Both the position numbers and the translations under genes were made by a program. A stretch of DNA of 64,000 bases from Myrica gale (taxonomy: Eukaryota; Streptophyta; Magnoliopsida; Fagales; Myricaceae): positions 17,682,374 to 17,746,373 of the forward strand of contig OZ005607.1 in NCBI GenBank assembly GCA_963930655.1, written 5' to 3'. Shown here one piece after another: positions 1 to 11,080 of the stretch. The notes under the pieces were generated by a model that made no database searches, was not told the origin of the DNA, and was given only the letters and a program-made list of their open reading frames with translations. The number at the start of each line of letters is the position of its first letter. The stretch's first letter is position 1.

Positions 1-2032
1 GAGTTTCTCCCTTAATTACCAACTGAACTGTCTGATTCATTGATTGAGATACAAAATAATACTAATAAAATCAATTAAAAGGCAGACTCAAATATCACCC
101 TCAGAATTCAATAGTGAATTAAATCTCACAGTTGAACTCTAATCTGTAATTAACATGCAGAATTGCTGAGTGCTAAATCATTATTAGATCTTCAAAGTTA
201 TGCTTGCATTCTTTTAGGAAAAAATAATAAGTTTACAAGGTTGCAACGCTGTGACCAGCTAGTGCTCCCCCAATTACTCCAAGAGGTGAAGATGCTCCAG
301 CAAGTGCTGTACAAGACGCCAAAATCAGTGTTAGTAGGACAGACTTTGAGAAAATATTGCATCAAAAAAAAAAACTATGGAAGTACCCCGTCTCCTGTAC
401 CGTTAAGCAACCGCAAAAAAAAAAGCTACAATGGATCCAAGTAATCATGATCCTAAACCTCTATAGACTTTGCATTTTCGAGCATTGAGATCACTGAGAT
501 AGAAAAACAATTGGCAATTGTAAAATGAAGCAAAAAAAAGTGGAGAAAACTCAAAAGAAAATCTCACAGCAAGAAAACCAAAATGAGTAAAATGGTATTT
601 TGCAACTATTATCATATTTCTAAGAGTTTACTCCTTTTTTTGTCAAACCTTGAACCAAGTCCATTACATGCTATACTTTGTCCAGAGTTCATTTTGTTCT
701 GCAACAACTACGTACACTCTAAATGGTAAAATTTCTTTTAGTTGCATCAGAAATTGCACAAAAAATAACCATGTCAAATGGGTGCAAATGTTCCACCTTA
801 TTGTTGTTATCAAATTATCATCATATTTAATTTGAATATCCTAAATCTGGTCATCCCTGGGCAGAGAAAATTGCTTACAGAATTTGCATCCTATCATATT
901 ATAGCATTTCCACAAAACAGTGTATTATTCATGTACCAACATGATAACTACTGGGTTTTGGCTCTGTCAACTCATCTATTGTGGAAAAGAAGGACTTGTC
1001 ACCTCATTCAACGACAAAAACCAAGAAGAAAGTGCTGAAAATAGTGTTAGCAGCAGAGAATATTCCAGCACCATTTCTTGAAAATTTTAAAACAGCTAAC
1101 TCCATCTGATTCGAAAATTTCCAATCTTTCTAAACCCTAAAGCAATCTATACCAACAACAACAACATAAAAAGAAATTGAACACGAAACAAAAATCCAAT
1201 AGAAAAAAATGCTTACCGTTAATCGTACTACAACAACTCAAATTCCTAAATCTTGGCTAGAATATCAGAACCTAACATAAAACAAAATCAAACAAAAAAA
1301 TGTTAGTAAATCGAACCTAATCGAGAAAAAAGTAGCAAGCTCATGAGAGGCCATAGAGAGAGAGAGTGAGAGACAAAACTAGCGTGACTGATATAGACAA
1401 CATGAGATTTCAAAGGACAGAGAGCGAGAGAGATAGAGATTTAAAGGGAGAGGGAACATGACGGAGATCTGGAGCTTCGACATAGATGGGAGGGACTGAA
1501 GCTTCGAGGAAGAGAGGAGGGGTTAGAGTTTCGACAAAGGGAGGAGTTGTCGACGGAGAGAGCAGCGATCGAAGGGGCCGGTACTTTTTCGACGAAGAGG
1601 GAGCTTGAGACTTAGAGATTTTCCAAAAAGAGGGGAGAAGTGGAGCGGCGGGGAGTTGAAAGGGTATTTAGCGTTAAATGAGATGATTTATTTAGGTGCG
1701 AACGAGATGATTTCGGTGATGAAAATATTTTTGCCTATAAAGATTTATTTAGTGACGATTTAGAAGTTTTTGTCACTAAAACGTGTTCGAATGAGATATT
1801 GTCGTTTGATCTATTGAGCAACGATGTGTTCGAACCCGATTTTACTTGTTCGAACAAGATTCTTTTAGCGACAAAAATATGTTCATCGCTAAAGACTTAT
1901 TTAGTGACTATTTAGCAATTTTCGTCCCTAATACTTGTTGCAACGAAATGTTACTGGTTCGAACGAGATAGATTATCTTTAGCAATTTCGCCACTGATAA
2001 GTTCGCCACTAAAGAACAAATCAGTTGTAGTG
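1..2032 (-). mobile_element. CACTA-type DNA transposon, terminal part (runs off left edge)
   Basis: Read on the minus strand the element begins CACTACAACTG at 2032, the terminal signature of CACTA (En/Spm) transposons. The next 350 bases (about 1685-2032) are packed with short repeats in both directions, of the type TTTAGTGACGA and CGTTCGAAC, as in the subterminal transposase-binding regions of this superfamily. The three bases outside the end (act, 2033-2035) would be one half of the 3-bp target duplication; the other end is not in the window. Bases 1-1650 contain no recognisable transposase and may be element interior or captured sequence. The terminus is seen directly; assigning the remainder to the same element is inference. 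Confidence 0.6.
1340..1660 (-). promoter_or_regulatory. CT-rich transcript-leader-like stretch inside the CACTA end
   Basis: Read on the minus strand this interval is strongly CT-rich (runs of CTCTCTCTC), opening just inside the subterminal repeats, as many plant 5' leaders are. Downstream of it near 1217 is a candidate splice donor (ACG followed by GTAAGC). No long open frame follows, so I cannot name a product. It could be the 5' untranslated exon of the element's own transcript or of a captured host gene. Weak call. Confidence 0.25.
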
Positions 2033-2139
2033 ACTCGATAAGTCTTGCAGGAGAAGACCACATATAGCTAATTGCATCTCACAAAAAACAACTGTAAGAA
2101 ATAAGGAATTTCTGACAAACAAATTATGTATAGTACTAA

Positions 2140-2840
2140 ACTTCATAATATGATGGTCATAATCTTCAAGTAACCAATAGCTATATCATTTGAAGAAGCG
2201 TTATCAATTGTGATGGTCATAATCTTGTCAATTCCCCACTCATGTAAACACTCCTCCACTTGCACCCCAATTGTGTCTCCTTTGTGACTATCAATCAAAC
2301 GGAAGCTTATCACCCTTTTCTACAATTTCCACTTCTTGTCAATCTAATGGGTAGTGACAACCATATAACTCAAATTCTGAATCGAACTCCAAGCATCAGT
2401 GGTGAGACAAACTCTACTATCAGAAGCCCTAAACATAAACTTCAATCATGCTTTTTTATCCTTAAAAATGTCAATACAAGTCCTAGCAATGGTCACACGA
2501 TATGTGACTTAAAATCTAGGCTCTAACATCCGTAAACACTTTCAAAATTGGGAGACTCCACAATCTTGAAAGGGAGCTCATCAACAATATGAAACTCTGC
2601 CAAAGCTTGACAAAGAGCTATAGCATGATTATGGTCGAATTTTTTTGCCAACACCAAATTATTAGCGTTCTCATCACCTTGAACTCCATTGTAAAATTAG
2701 ACCAAACCATGGATTGATTCTTTCTTTTTGGTTTACGTGGTTTACTACTTGTTGGGGGAATTTTGAGACATCTTCTTCTCCAACCATCATTTTCACATCC
2801 TCTAAACTCAATCACATAGCATCAACAGAACGAGACATAT
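2140..2840 (-). pseudogene. hAT transposase remnant (RICESLEEPER/DAYSLEEPER-like)
   Basis: Minus-strand translation gives, in order and in shifting frames, ALCQALAEFHIVDELPF (about 2617-2567), VCLTTDAWSSIQNLSY (about 2418-2370) and CLHEWGIDKIMTITIDNAS (about 2250-2195). These blocks and their order match the central part of plant BED-finger hAT transposases, including the conserved TTD.W and the WGI.KV.TIT.DNAS stretch. The DNA-binding BED finger and the C-terminal dimerisation region are not visible. Stops and frameshifts separate the blocks, so it is a dead fragment; its low-coordinate side abuts the CACTA terminus at 2032. No terminal inverted repeats were found. Confidence 0.65.
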
Positions 2841-3284
2841 CTTTTGATCCCTATGTCATTGATACAAAACCATCAAGTCAAACCTGCTTGAACACTAATG
2901 AATTCATGAATATCAACATATTGACTTAACTGTTTAAATACCAACATTTGATCTCATCTAATAGCTTATACGTTCAAAACACAAAGATAACTAATCTGCT
3001 TGCACAATGCGCACTAATGAATGCATGAATATCAACATATTGACTTAACAGTTTAAATACCAACATTTGTTCTCATCTAATAGCTTATACATTCAACACA
3101 CAGCCAATTCAAAAATATATTCAAAAGCCAATTCACACATCTAATAGCATATACCCATATTGACTTAACTGTTTAAGTACCAAAAATTAGCTTTGCTCCC
3201 ATATATTCAACACACAAATGTCAATTTCCTTCACGAAAAAAAAAAAACTGATTTTTGGTGACGAGTAATGTTCTCCAACTACTG
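2841..3284. other. AT-rich spacer with short direct repeats
   Basis: No gene seen. The phrase 'tgaatatcaacatattgactta' type sequence occurs at about 2906-2930 and again at 3025-3050, followed each time by 'gtttaaataccaacattt' and 'tcatctaatagcttatac', so an unit of about 120 bases is tandemly duplicated, with a third decayed copy around 3140-3185. Confidence 0.5.
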
Positions 3285-3760
3285 ATGCAGAAGCAGCTTG
3301 CACATTATTCAACAGTAAAGGTAACACAACAGATGCAGAAGCATGTAGACGTTAATCGAGTAATGTTCTCCAACTACTGTGACGTACTTCCAATTCCTCC
3401 TGTACAGCAAATTATAGTTAGTGATGTTCCGCCATGTAAAAAATTCATCATTTTCAGAAAATTTGATGAAAGCAAAAAACAAATCATAACCGAAGATTAA
3501 AATCTTAAAACCACAAACACAAATTTTAATATATTCTAAAAAAATCAATTCTGTCCAATGAAATATCTTTAAAATTTTTTTAAATCAGCTAAGTTTTGAT
3601 CACATACCATTATCAAATCCTAATAGAGAGTTTGTGTTTTTGCAACCAAACATCACCGCATGTGTATGCGCATTCATCTTTGAACGAAGATAGAGTAGTT
3701 AGAAACGCTTGATTACCTTGTAAAGTAGGAGTTCGTGGATCTTCAGAGTAGTATGTACTT
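3285..3760 (-). repeat. Duplicated 3' flank of the cysteine-rich peptide gene, copy 1
   Basis: Two blocks match the region just downstream of the peptide gene at 61027-61464. 3285-3500 matches about 60125-60350, and 3640-3760 matches about 60925-61040 and also about 46790-46910. The match stops just before the coding frame would begin, so this copy has flank only and no peptide. Seen by direct comparison inside the window. Confidence 0.8.
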
Positions 3761-4014
3761 GTAGTTCACTATCCAGCTGCCGGGCTGTAGTCATACGAAT
3801 AGATAAGGTTTATTTATTTGATTAGACAAAAGATGGGTGGAAAAAAGGACTTATTTTTATATAAACTTTGTCGTACACACCATGTGCAAGTGAAAAAGTG
3901 AAGGTCATATTTTCGAGTAAAACTTCTTTATTATTTTTTTTACAAAAGCAGACATAAAATTCGCTTTAGACGCAAGATAAAAGAGAAATAAAATAAATTA
4001 AGGGTTGTATAATA
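3761..4014. other. Spacer, nothing recognised
   Basis: AT-rich sequence between the duplicated flank and a gypsy fragment. No open frame or repeat match noticed. Confidence 0.4.
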
Positions 4015-5465
4015 AGTTCCAGATCACTTTCCCGCCCGGATATTTGAGGACTCCTAAGACTCACGGTACTAAGGTCCCTTTAGAACTCTAATGGAAAGTC
4101 TAATCCCTTCACATATAAATAGTGAGGTATTCCCTTTTACATTTTCTTAAGCTTTAATCGCTCCTCTCATACTCCAATCTTCTTGAAATCTAAGTTAGGC
4201 ATCGGAGTCTCCGGATCCGACGCCCCTCCCTCTTCTTGTCCCTTTTTAGGTTTGATCGGCTTCGGCCAGTGGTGATTTTTGACATCATCAATTGGCACCG
4301 TCTGTGGAAATTTCTCGAAAAAAGCCACATTCAAATACTTTTACGTTCATGACACCAACTTTTAACCACCTACTTTGTCCCATGTCCCCTCTGCATTCGC
4401 ATATGTCTCGTTCACTGGAAGGAACCGCAAACAACAATTCTAGAACACGGTGCCCCCCGACGGAACCAACCTCAGACTCGTACTCCATACCAGGACTGCC
4501 AACCTACTACTAACAACTTATCCTCTCCAGTAGATTTGCCCCTCCACCTCCAAGAGGAGAGAAGTTCTCACAATCATAGGAGGGTTCAACGTCGGTGGCT
4601 CTAGCAGGAGAGCACAAAAGAATTGTATACGACAAGCACAACATCAAAAAGTGTTCCTGGCAGAACAATACCCCAAGCAACCTCGTATGGAGGAAGTTCC
4701 CATCACTTTCATAGAAGCAGACACAAGGGGAATCATTCAACTTCACGACGATGCTCTTGTTATTACGATCATGATCTCTAACTTTGCCATCAGGCGAGTG
4801 CTGACCGACAACGACAGCACAACCAAAATAGTCTTCTCTGAGGCACATGATCAGCTAAGCATAAAAGAATCCCCCCCCCGTCTCAAGCGACGCTAATCTG
4901 TTCGGGTTTGTCGGAGAACGAATTTGCCAGTTGGAAAAAGTACAATTGTCAGTAACCGTGGGCATCTATCCGACTTGTGCCACCACCCTTGTGAACTTTC
5001 TCATGGTCAACAGGCGGTCCTCCTACAATGCCATCATTGGATGTTGGCGGCTCTCCATGCCATTTCTTCCATCTATCACTTGACCCTAAAGTTTCCCACT
5101 CTATCCGATTAGGGGTTGTTAACGGATATTAGGGAGTTGCTTGCGGTTCTAATTATTATGATTAAAAGGCGAATCGTGTCGGGTTGTGGGGAAAGGAAAA
5201 AATCATCAATGACGCTTCCGCTGCACTTCCACAATCAAAGATCGACCTTGAGTTGGACAACCAGGATTAAAAGAAAGCGGTTCGACCCCAAGTTGCAGAA
5301 AGCTTAGACGATATTGAAGTGGCACAAAGGAAGACGGTACGCATTAGCACCGCATTATCTGGAAATCTTCGTTTCACCCTAATCGAGTTTCTGATACAAC
5401 ATTGTGCCACATTTTCCTGGTCCCACTTTGACATGGAAGGTATTGACCCAAACATTATGCCACAT
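4015..5465 (+). mobile_element. Ty3/gypsy LTR-retrotransposon fragment (Tat-like), broken
   Basis: The left part reads as the 3' portion of a LTR with a TATA-like catataaatag near 4104. It is followed near 4285-4305 by the phrase attggcaccgtctgtgg, a near match to the primer-site region of many plant gypsy elements. Translated pieces further on include TRGIIQLHDDALVITIMI and RRVLTDNDS (about 4720-4820), matching the pepsin-like protease region of Tat-type polyproteins. Near 5395-5460 there is a short stretch matching the segment just before reverse transcriptase. Reverse transcriptase, RNase H and integrase are absent. Old and broken, with many breaks. Confidence 0.65.
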
Positions 5466-6060
5466 TTGCATGGTCCGGCGCACTAGTGGTCGTCGGTGGC
5501 CACCTATCCCTCACACCCGTGTCTCACACGGTTGTGTGAGTTGTTGTTCGCGACTCCTCAGCCTCCAAGGCTGCTGGATGACACCATGGCTCCGGTCAGG
5601 TGCTGCTCCGGTCTCACCGGACGCAGCTCCTGCTAGTGGTGCGACAGAAACCATCCTATGGCCGGCAACACTTCCTTTCTGCGGGAGAAACTTTTTCCCT
5701 CACGTATGAACGTGTATGTTATCGTAAAAGCCTTGTACAATAGAAATATCTTGTTATTGAATTAAATCAACACGAAAAAATTCAAGCATATCACATACGC
5801 ATACAAAGTTTTCTCTTTCACGGGATTTTTCAAAAATCACGAAAGGCTTTTGATTTTTCATAAAAATTAACAAGGTTCATATAATCCAACAATTGTAATC
5901 GTGTGAACCTATGCTCCGATACCACTGATAGTTTATGCGGAATCACAATTATAAACAAACAACATGTTTTCAACAAAACATCAACCGAGATTATGATTAC
6001 AATTTCGGATTCGATTTCATACCTGACACGGGAATATAGTAACCTACAAAACTTAAGCCG
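5466..6060 (-). mobile_element. Ty1/copia fragment: leader, primer site and LTR edge
   Basis: On the minus strand the primer-binding site reads TGGTATCGGAGC (complement of about 5913-5924), a near match to the initiator-Met site TGGTATCAGAGC used by plant copia elements. The LTR edge starts at 5926 with TGATAGTTTATGCGG and is about 130 bases long here. It matches the start of the solo LTR at 6492-7039. The leader side (5480-5700) is unusually GC-rich, as is the leader of the larger copia element at 17455-18110. Only a fragment; no coding domains. Confidence 0.65.
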
Positions 6061-6460
6061 AACTCGAATGACTATGTCAGCATCTGCGATGGGTTGGACC
6101 TTTCGAGTCTATGTCACACATGACCTAAATGTTCTGATGGAAGACTGGGGTCATAAGTGGATTAACCCAAACTCGAATGACTATGTCAGCATGTGCGACA
6201 AATATAAATGATTTTGATGGCAAGGAGTAGAGGTTTTATGTTTCTTAGTTTTTCCGCTGCTGTAGTTTTCTTTTTAGTACGTACATTATAAGATGTTGGT
6301 TCTCTTTTGTAATACTTCGGTATTAATAAAAGGTTCTACTTGTATTTTAGTTGGAATCTTGTTGCTTTCACGATCCTCCCACTTGCCGTAACCTCAGTCT
6401 AATAGCGACGTTTAGTACTATAAGACAACGCTTGAGGTCTTGACGGTCCGGGCTATTACA
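6061..6460 (+). mobile_element. LTR-like fragment ending GGGCTATTACA
   Basis: The stretch ends with ggtccgggctattaca, the inverse of the TGTAATAGCCCGG start common to gypsy LTRs, and carries a polyadenylation-like aataaaa near 6325. A 30-base motif (aactcgaatgactatgtcagcat) occurs twice, near 6060 and 6169. The left boundary is unclear. Tentative. Confidence 0.35.
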
Positions 6461-6491
6461 AATATGAAACCATCCGATGAATACCTATTAC

Positions 6492-7039
6492 TGATAGTTT
6501 ATGCGGAATTAAACTATAAACAAACAACATGTTTTCAACAAAACATCAATCAAGATTATGATTACAATTTCGGATTCCATTCCATACCTGACACGAGAAT
6601 ATAGGAACCTACAAACCTTAAGCCGCTTTAGAATCCAATCCAAAGCTCTAGTAATTCAGAACAACAACTCAGATGTGTTGTCTCCTAAGGGATTTATGTT
6701 ATCGGGATTTCCCAAATAGGTTCTGATGGCCAACCTCTTGAATATAACAATTATATTTATAGGCCTTGGAAAACCCTAGAAAGAGCATGAGACATAGGAT
6801 CCTTAGGGATCTCAAATTCCAGCCGTAGGATAACACTGAAGAACTCTTCTTCTAATACAATTAGGGCTTTTACTAATTACAATCAAGTCCATCAACATAT
6901 TTTAATTGACCCTGAAATTTAAGATTATTGCAAATATGCCCCTTTTACATACAATTAATTCCTTCCACCACACTATATTTCATATGAGATATTAGGACTG
7001 AATTAATCATTTGGTTATCGAGGGCACATAATTCTAACA
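6492..7039 (-). mobile_element. Solo LTR of a Ty1/copia element with 5-bp target duplication
   Basis: A 548-base sequence starting TGATAGTTTATG and ending ATTCTAACA is flanked on both sides by attac (6487-6491 and 7040-7044), a perfect 5-bp target duplication. There is no internal region, so it is a solo LTR left by LTR-LTR recombination. On the minus strand it starts TGTTAGAATT. It sits inside the coding sequence of the SEN1-like helicase pseudogene, between helicase motif V and the expected motif VI. Confidence 0.9.
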
Positions 7040-7044
7040 ATTAC

Positions 7045-7210
7045 ATCTTACAGTTGAGAAGATTATTATGTCCTCTTCCCCACCTTGGAAACCATCAACT
7101 GACTTCACCTTCACCGAAAACCCTTCCATATTACCATACTTCCGTCCAAGTTTCTCTTGAATTGCAGCTACTTGAGCAGCATAGGGAGATATTACATCGA
7201 CACTTAGCTT
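7045..7210 (-). pseudogene. Helicase pseudogene block: motif V (VDGFQGGEEDIII)
   Basis: Minus-strand translation gives KLSVDVISPYAAQVAAIQEK, then a segment ending VKSVDGFQGGEEDIIIFSTVRCN. This is the RecA2 region of SEN1/UPF1 helicases, with the Q-G-x-E-x-x-x-I/V core of motif V intact. A candidate acceptor (TGTTCAAGACAG before AAGCTAAG) lies at the upstream side, 7211. The frame runs into the solo LTR at 7039 and a few further codons of host sequence reappear at 6466-6486. Confidence 0.85.
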
Positions 7211-8030
7211 CTGTCTTGAACAAGCCCAAGCTTGATTCAAAGCGAAAGACAAAAGAGGGGAACATTATGACAAAACAAAAAAGTGTTACAAGAGAGGAAG
7301 TTCCTTCATCTAGAGATCAAGAAACAAAGACCATATAAATGGATGAAGACCTAAAAAGACCACTGTTGATGACAGAAACATGTATTTTGGAGTCTTTCTA
7401 ATGATTGAGTACATTGATTTTCATTGTGTCGTAATCTATCCAATGTTCCGGTCCTACCATCTGATAAATTAGCACTACCTATTATTTATCAGAATGCATC
7501 ATGCCTGACAAGCAAAAATCACCTATGTATGATAATTTTTATTTTTTTTATAAGTACCTATGTATGATAAGATAATCCATATATAAACGCCAGCCCTTAC
7601 AAGTATCTCATCCACTACAGTTTGGATAAGTCTAAATCACTAAATCATTTTGACTAAAATCATCCCCTTCGTTACTATAACATCTAAGGAAATATATATT
7701 AATCAGATCATCCTACTAATGACTGTAACGTGATACCATGAACAAATAGAACATGATATTAATCCAAATATACACGCTGGCTCTTACAAGTATCTCATCC
7801 ACTACAATTTTGAAAAGTCTAAATCACTGAATCATTTTGACTAAAATCATTACTTTCGTTACTATAACATCTAAGGAAATAGATATTAATCAGACCATCT
7901 AATGATTGTAACATGCTACCATGAACAAATAGAACAATGATATCATAGAAACTGATTAGCCTTGACCTCAATCAAAAACAGTCTTGAGATGGTCATAAGA
8001 ATATGAGACGTGAAATGGTGGTACAGTTAC
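7211..8030 (-). repeat. Helicase intron containing a 187-bp tandem duplication
   Basis: The sequence between the motif V and QYRMHPSI blocks is non-coding. Two units, about 7574-7760 and 7761-7946, match along their length: each opens aatcca-atata-acgc, contains caagtatctcatccactaca and closes accatgaacaaatagaac. Unit length is about 187 bases, with scattered differences, so the duplication is not recent. The region lies in the intron that starts with GTAACT at 8030. Confidence 0.7.
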
Positions 8031-8358
8031 CTTTGTATAATTTCAGTAATATTTTCACAACCACAGCAACCTCAACCAGATTTCTCCAACCATGCCTAAC
8101 ATCCCCCTTCTCTTCTCTTCCACCTACTACATTTATGAAAGAATAGGCACCAAACATTGGCCAGGGAAGATAGTGCTTTTCATAGCTTTTTCTCTTAACA
8201 TATGGAGCATCTAAGATCTGGTTGCAGTAAAAATTTGAATTTGGAAAGAAACGTATGGATGGATGCATCCGGTACTGTATGTTCAGAAGCTGCTTCAATT
8301 AACCCAGCAAGATCATCCTCTCAAATAAACTTCTCCCAAAACCACCTTCATCAGAAAT
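8031..8358 (-). pseudogene. Helicase pseudogene block: QYRMHPSI exon
   Basis: The exon is bounded by an acceptor (TTCTTGTAG, just above 8358) and a donor (GTAACT from 8030). It reads ISDEGGFGRSLFERMILLG, then a stop in place of the expected H/Y codon, then LLNIQYRMHPSIRFFPN and further on YSFINVVGGRE. QYRMHP is the signature of RecA2 motif IV in UPF1/SEN1-like helicases. One in-frame stop is visible near 8297. Confidence 0.85.
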
Positions 8359-8444
8359 CTACAAGAAACAAATTTAATATAAAAAAATAATGCAACGAAG
8401 GAAAAAAAAAAAGTGGCATTAAACCAAAGGGAGGATGCACACAC

Positions 8445-9471
8445 ATTGCTCTCCACCATTACTGGTAATTGGTACTCATTCCCAACAGGAATAGCATGTC
8501 TTAAACCAGGAAGTTGCACGGGTATGGTTCATTCACACTCCTTTAACTGTGCAGCTTCATCAACAACCAGAATGTTCAGAGGCTCCATTGTCACTGACCG
8601 CAGCTTATAAGAACTTGAAGCAGTGCAAAGAAGTAAGGAAGCTGCTCGAAGACAAAATTCAACTATTGAATCTTTGTCCATAACACTTGGAAGTTCAACT
8701 TCATTAAACGAACTCCGAAGATATTTTAAAACAGAAGGGAATTTTTTTCTCCTCCTATGCAACTTGAGATGATAACCGATGAATGGATGCCCCATATCTT
8801 CAGCTATTTCTAAATGAGAAAATAGCTCCTCCAGTACTACAGACTCCATATTATCTTGAAATAATAATTTTTCAAAAGACTCAAGTAGGCCAGTAAGAGA
8901 GACCATGTTTTGGTAATTGTTTTCCAGGATGTATTTCTTTGGTAAATGTGTACAAAAGACACGAAAACAATTTTTAAGCAGTGATGAAATAGAAACAAAT
9001 CTTTCTCTCAAAAAATCAAGAAATGACTCGTCCTTTCGTTTGCTACCATCAGTTTATGTGGTATTGGGGAACACAATCCTCGAGAAGATCAAACATTGAA
9101 GCAAAACAATGCCTCCAACCAGTCACAGGCCCCAAGAACTCTGTAAGCCTTTGGACCCGATAATCCAAATTTATCTCTTCAATGACTGAACCAAGTTTGA
9201 GACGCTCCTTAACTCCCAAATAGGATAATATCTCCCACTAAGCAAGAAAGACCATCAGTCCCAAAGTCTGTTTCGAATGATTATTTCACAAGATTTAGTA
9301 CAAAGGAGCACACTTCTTTAATTGCAACAATTGTTGGGGAGCAGATAAGTGTCCTATATCCCATTCTTAAAAGATTAAAGAGCAATGTACTAGTTGTTTT
9401 TGTTTTCCCTGTACCGGGGGGACCCCGTATAAGTTCCACTGCTGACTTGTGGTTGCAATGAATCTTTTGAA
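8445..9471 (-). pseudogene. Helicase pseudogene block: Walker A to DEAAQ
   Basis: The block starts with HCNHKSAVELIRGPPGTGKT (Walker A, near 9455-9400) and continues with a region matching the linker between motifs I and II, ending LLVVDEAAQ-like ILVVDEAAQLKECE (motif II, about 8570-8530) and LPGLRHAIPVGNEYQLP (motif III region, GDxxQLP in active relatives). At least two stops (near 9285 and 8527) and two frameshifts (near 9220 and 9030) interrupt it. In motif III the usual G-D is changed to G-N. A GT donor-like site follows VESN near 8444. Confidence 0.85.
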
Positions 9472-10742
9472 TGTTGGAATCGCGAGATCAGCGCAGCGGA
9501 CAGGATCGTTGAAATCAGAGCAGCCCAAACGTTTTACCACCTTCAGATCCACGCACATAGCTTTGAGAGAGAGAGAATCTAGAGAGAGAAACTCTTTTTC
9601 GTGAAATCCAATTTTTTTTTAAATGAAAATCCTCTCTTCTTTCTTAACTGATTTCTGAGCTATATATAATGGCTAGCTCAGAACTCAACCGTGCTATAGC
9701 GTGAGATCTTTAGGGATCTCAAATCTTAGCCGTAGGATCATCACGAAAAACTCTTTTTCATTAACCCCTTATATTTTGTAATCCAAATTTATGGGCTTCT
9801 ACAAATTGTGATCACGTCCATTAACATATCACAATTGACCCCCGAGATAATGAGACTATTTTTGTGAAATCTCTTATTCTAACAATTATATGCTTATTTA
9901 TCCTTCCACCATACTAAATTCCACATGTGCTAATAAGACTGTAATAATATCACCGATTAAGTCCCTAGCTCATATAATTCTTAATTCTCAGTCTGTGCCT
10001 AGTTATACTTCCAAAACTTTTTGAAAAAAATTTCGCAAATATTTACTTAATATATAATATAAGTAAAACCCGTGAAAACACTTTTCACAAAATCTCGTTG
10101 CGCAGCGTTTTTACAGGAGTCCAACAATATATAGACATAATGAATATACTGTCTCATCAAGATACTGATGGATTCCATATTGAGAAATTATACAAATTCA
10201 CTTACCATGCACAAGGCCCAACATTATCTCGAATATTTGATCTGTGAAGATCATCACCAAATGACTCAATCAAATCACAAGCACACAACAAGCAAACCTA
10301 CATAACTCTCTCAGGTCTAAGGACAACATAAGCTAATTGTGCTGAATACCGTTCTCTACACCAGTGACCATTTCCAGAAGGTATTCATATTTGATCCGGT
10401 TCAGTGCATGTACTCTTACATTGCACCTCAATGACGGAGTCTATCATTCTATCTTATAGAGACACAACGAGTGTAGACATATTTGTACATTATCATGTAC
10501 CTCGTTCTAGAACAAAGTGAGTCAACAAGGATCCGAAAAGTCACACTCCCCGCCTCCGATTCATTAAACATTGGCCTGACTTTTCTACAATGTTACTCAA
10601 CAATATGACATCTAATGTTATTATAAATATATGACATCTTATGTCATTGCATGTACCCAAAATAATATACAAATGATTAATCAACAATAATAATGATTCA
10701 TAATAATGCAAAATGATTGGTTTTGAGAGCATACATCTAACA
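9472..10742 (-). repeat. Copia element, 3' LTR
   Basis: Starts TGTTGGAATCGC and ends CATCTAACA on the plus strand. On the minus strand a TATA-like element (CCATTATATATAGCTC, complement of about 9658-9673) would serve as the LTR promoter. Blocks of this LTR recur at 18614-19596, 20602-21065, 22707-23117 and 46222-46790, so the family is numerous in this window. Confidence 0.85.
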
Positions 10743-11080
10743 ATCCCCCACTTGCACTCAATACCAATCAGACATATATTTAATACCCATAGACTCTAAA
10801 TGTTTCTCAAACACTCTATGAGTCAACGGTTTAGTGAATGGGTATGCGATGTTCTCAGCTGATGCTATTTTAGTCATCACTACATCACCCCGATTCACAA
10901 TGTCACGAATAAGATGAAATTTTCTTTCTATGTGTTTTGTCCTTTGATGGGCCGAGGTTCCACCGCCTGTGCTATAGCACCATTGTTGTCACAATAAATG
11001 GTGATCGGGGACTCGATTGAAGGCACAATTTCAAGCTCTTGTATGAATTTACGTATCCATACAGCTTCCTTTGCAGATTC
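10743..11080 (-). mobile_element. Copia pol: RNase H end
   Basis: Minus-strand translation contains ESAKEAVWIRKFIQELE, PITIYCDNNGAIAQA and, near the LTR, a stretch matching the C-terminal tail of copia polyproteins. The YCDNNGAI block is the RNase H signature of plant copia elements. It belongs to the element spanning 9472-19596 and lies immediately upstream (element sense) of the purine tract. Confidence 0.85.

Noticed and set aside
5404-5709. 101-codon plus-strand frame
   Set aside because: GC-rich copia leader crossing a junction with a gypsy fragment; no family.
7574-7946. CRISPR-like direct repeats
   Set aside because: Two long degenerate units in a plant intron, no spacers; a simple tandem duplication.
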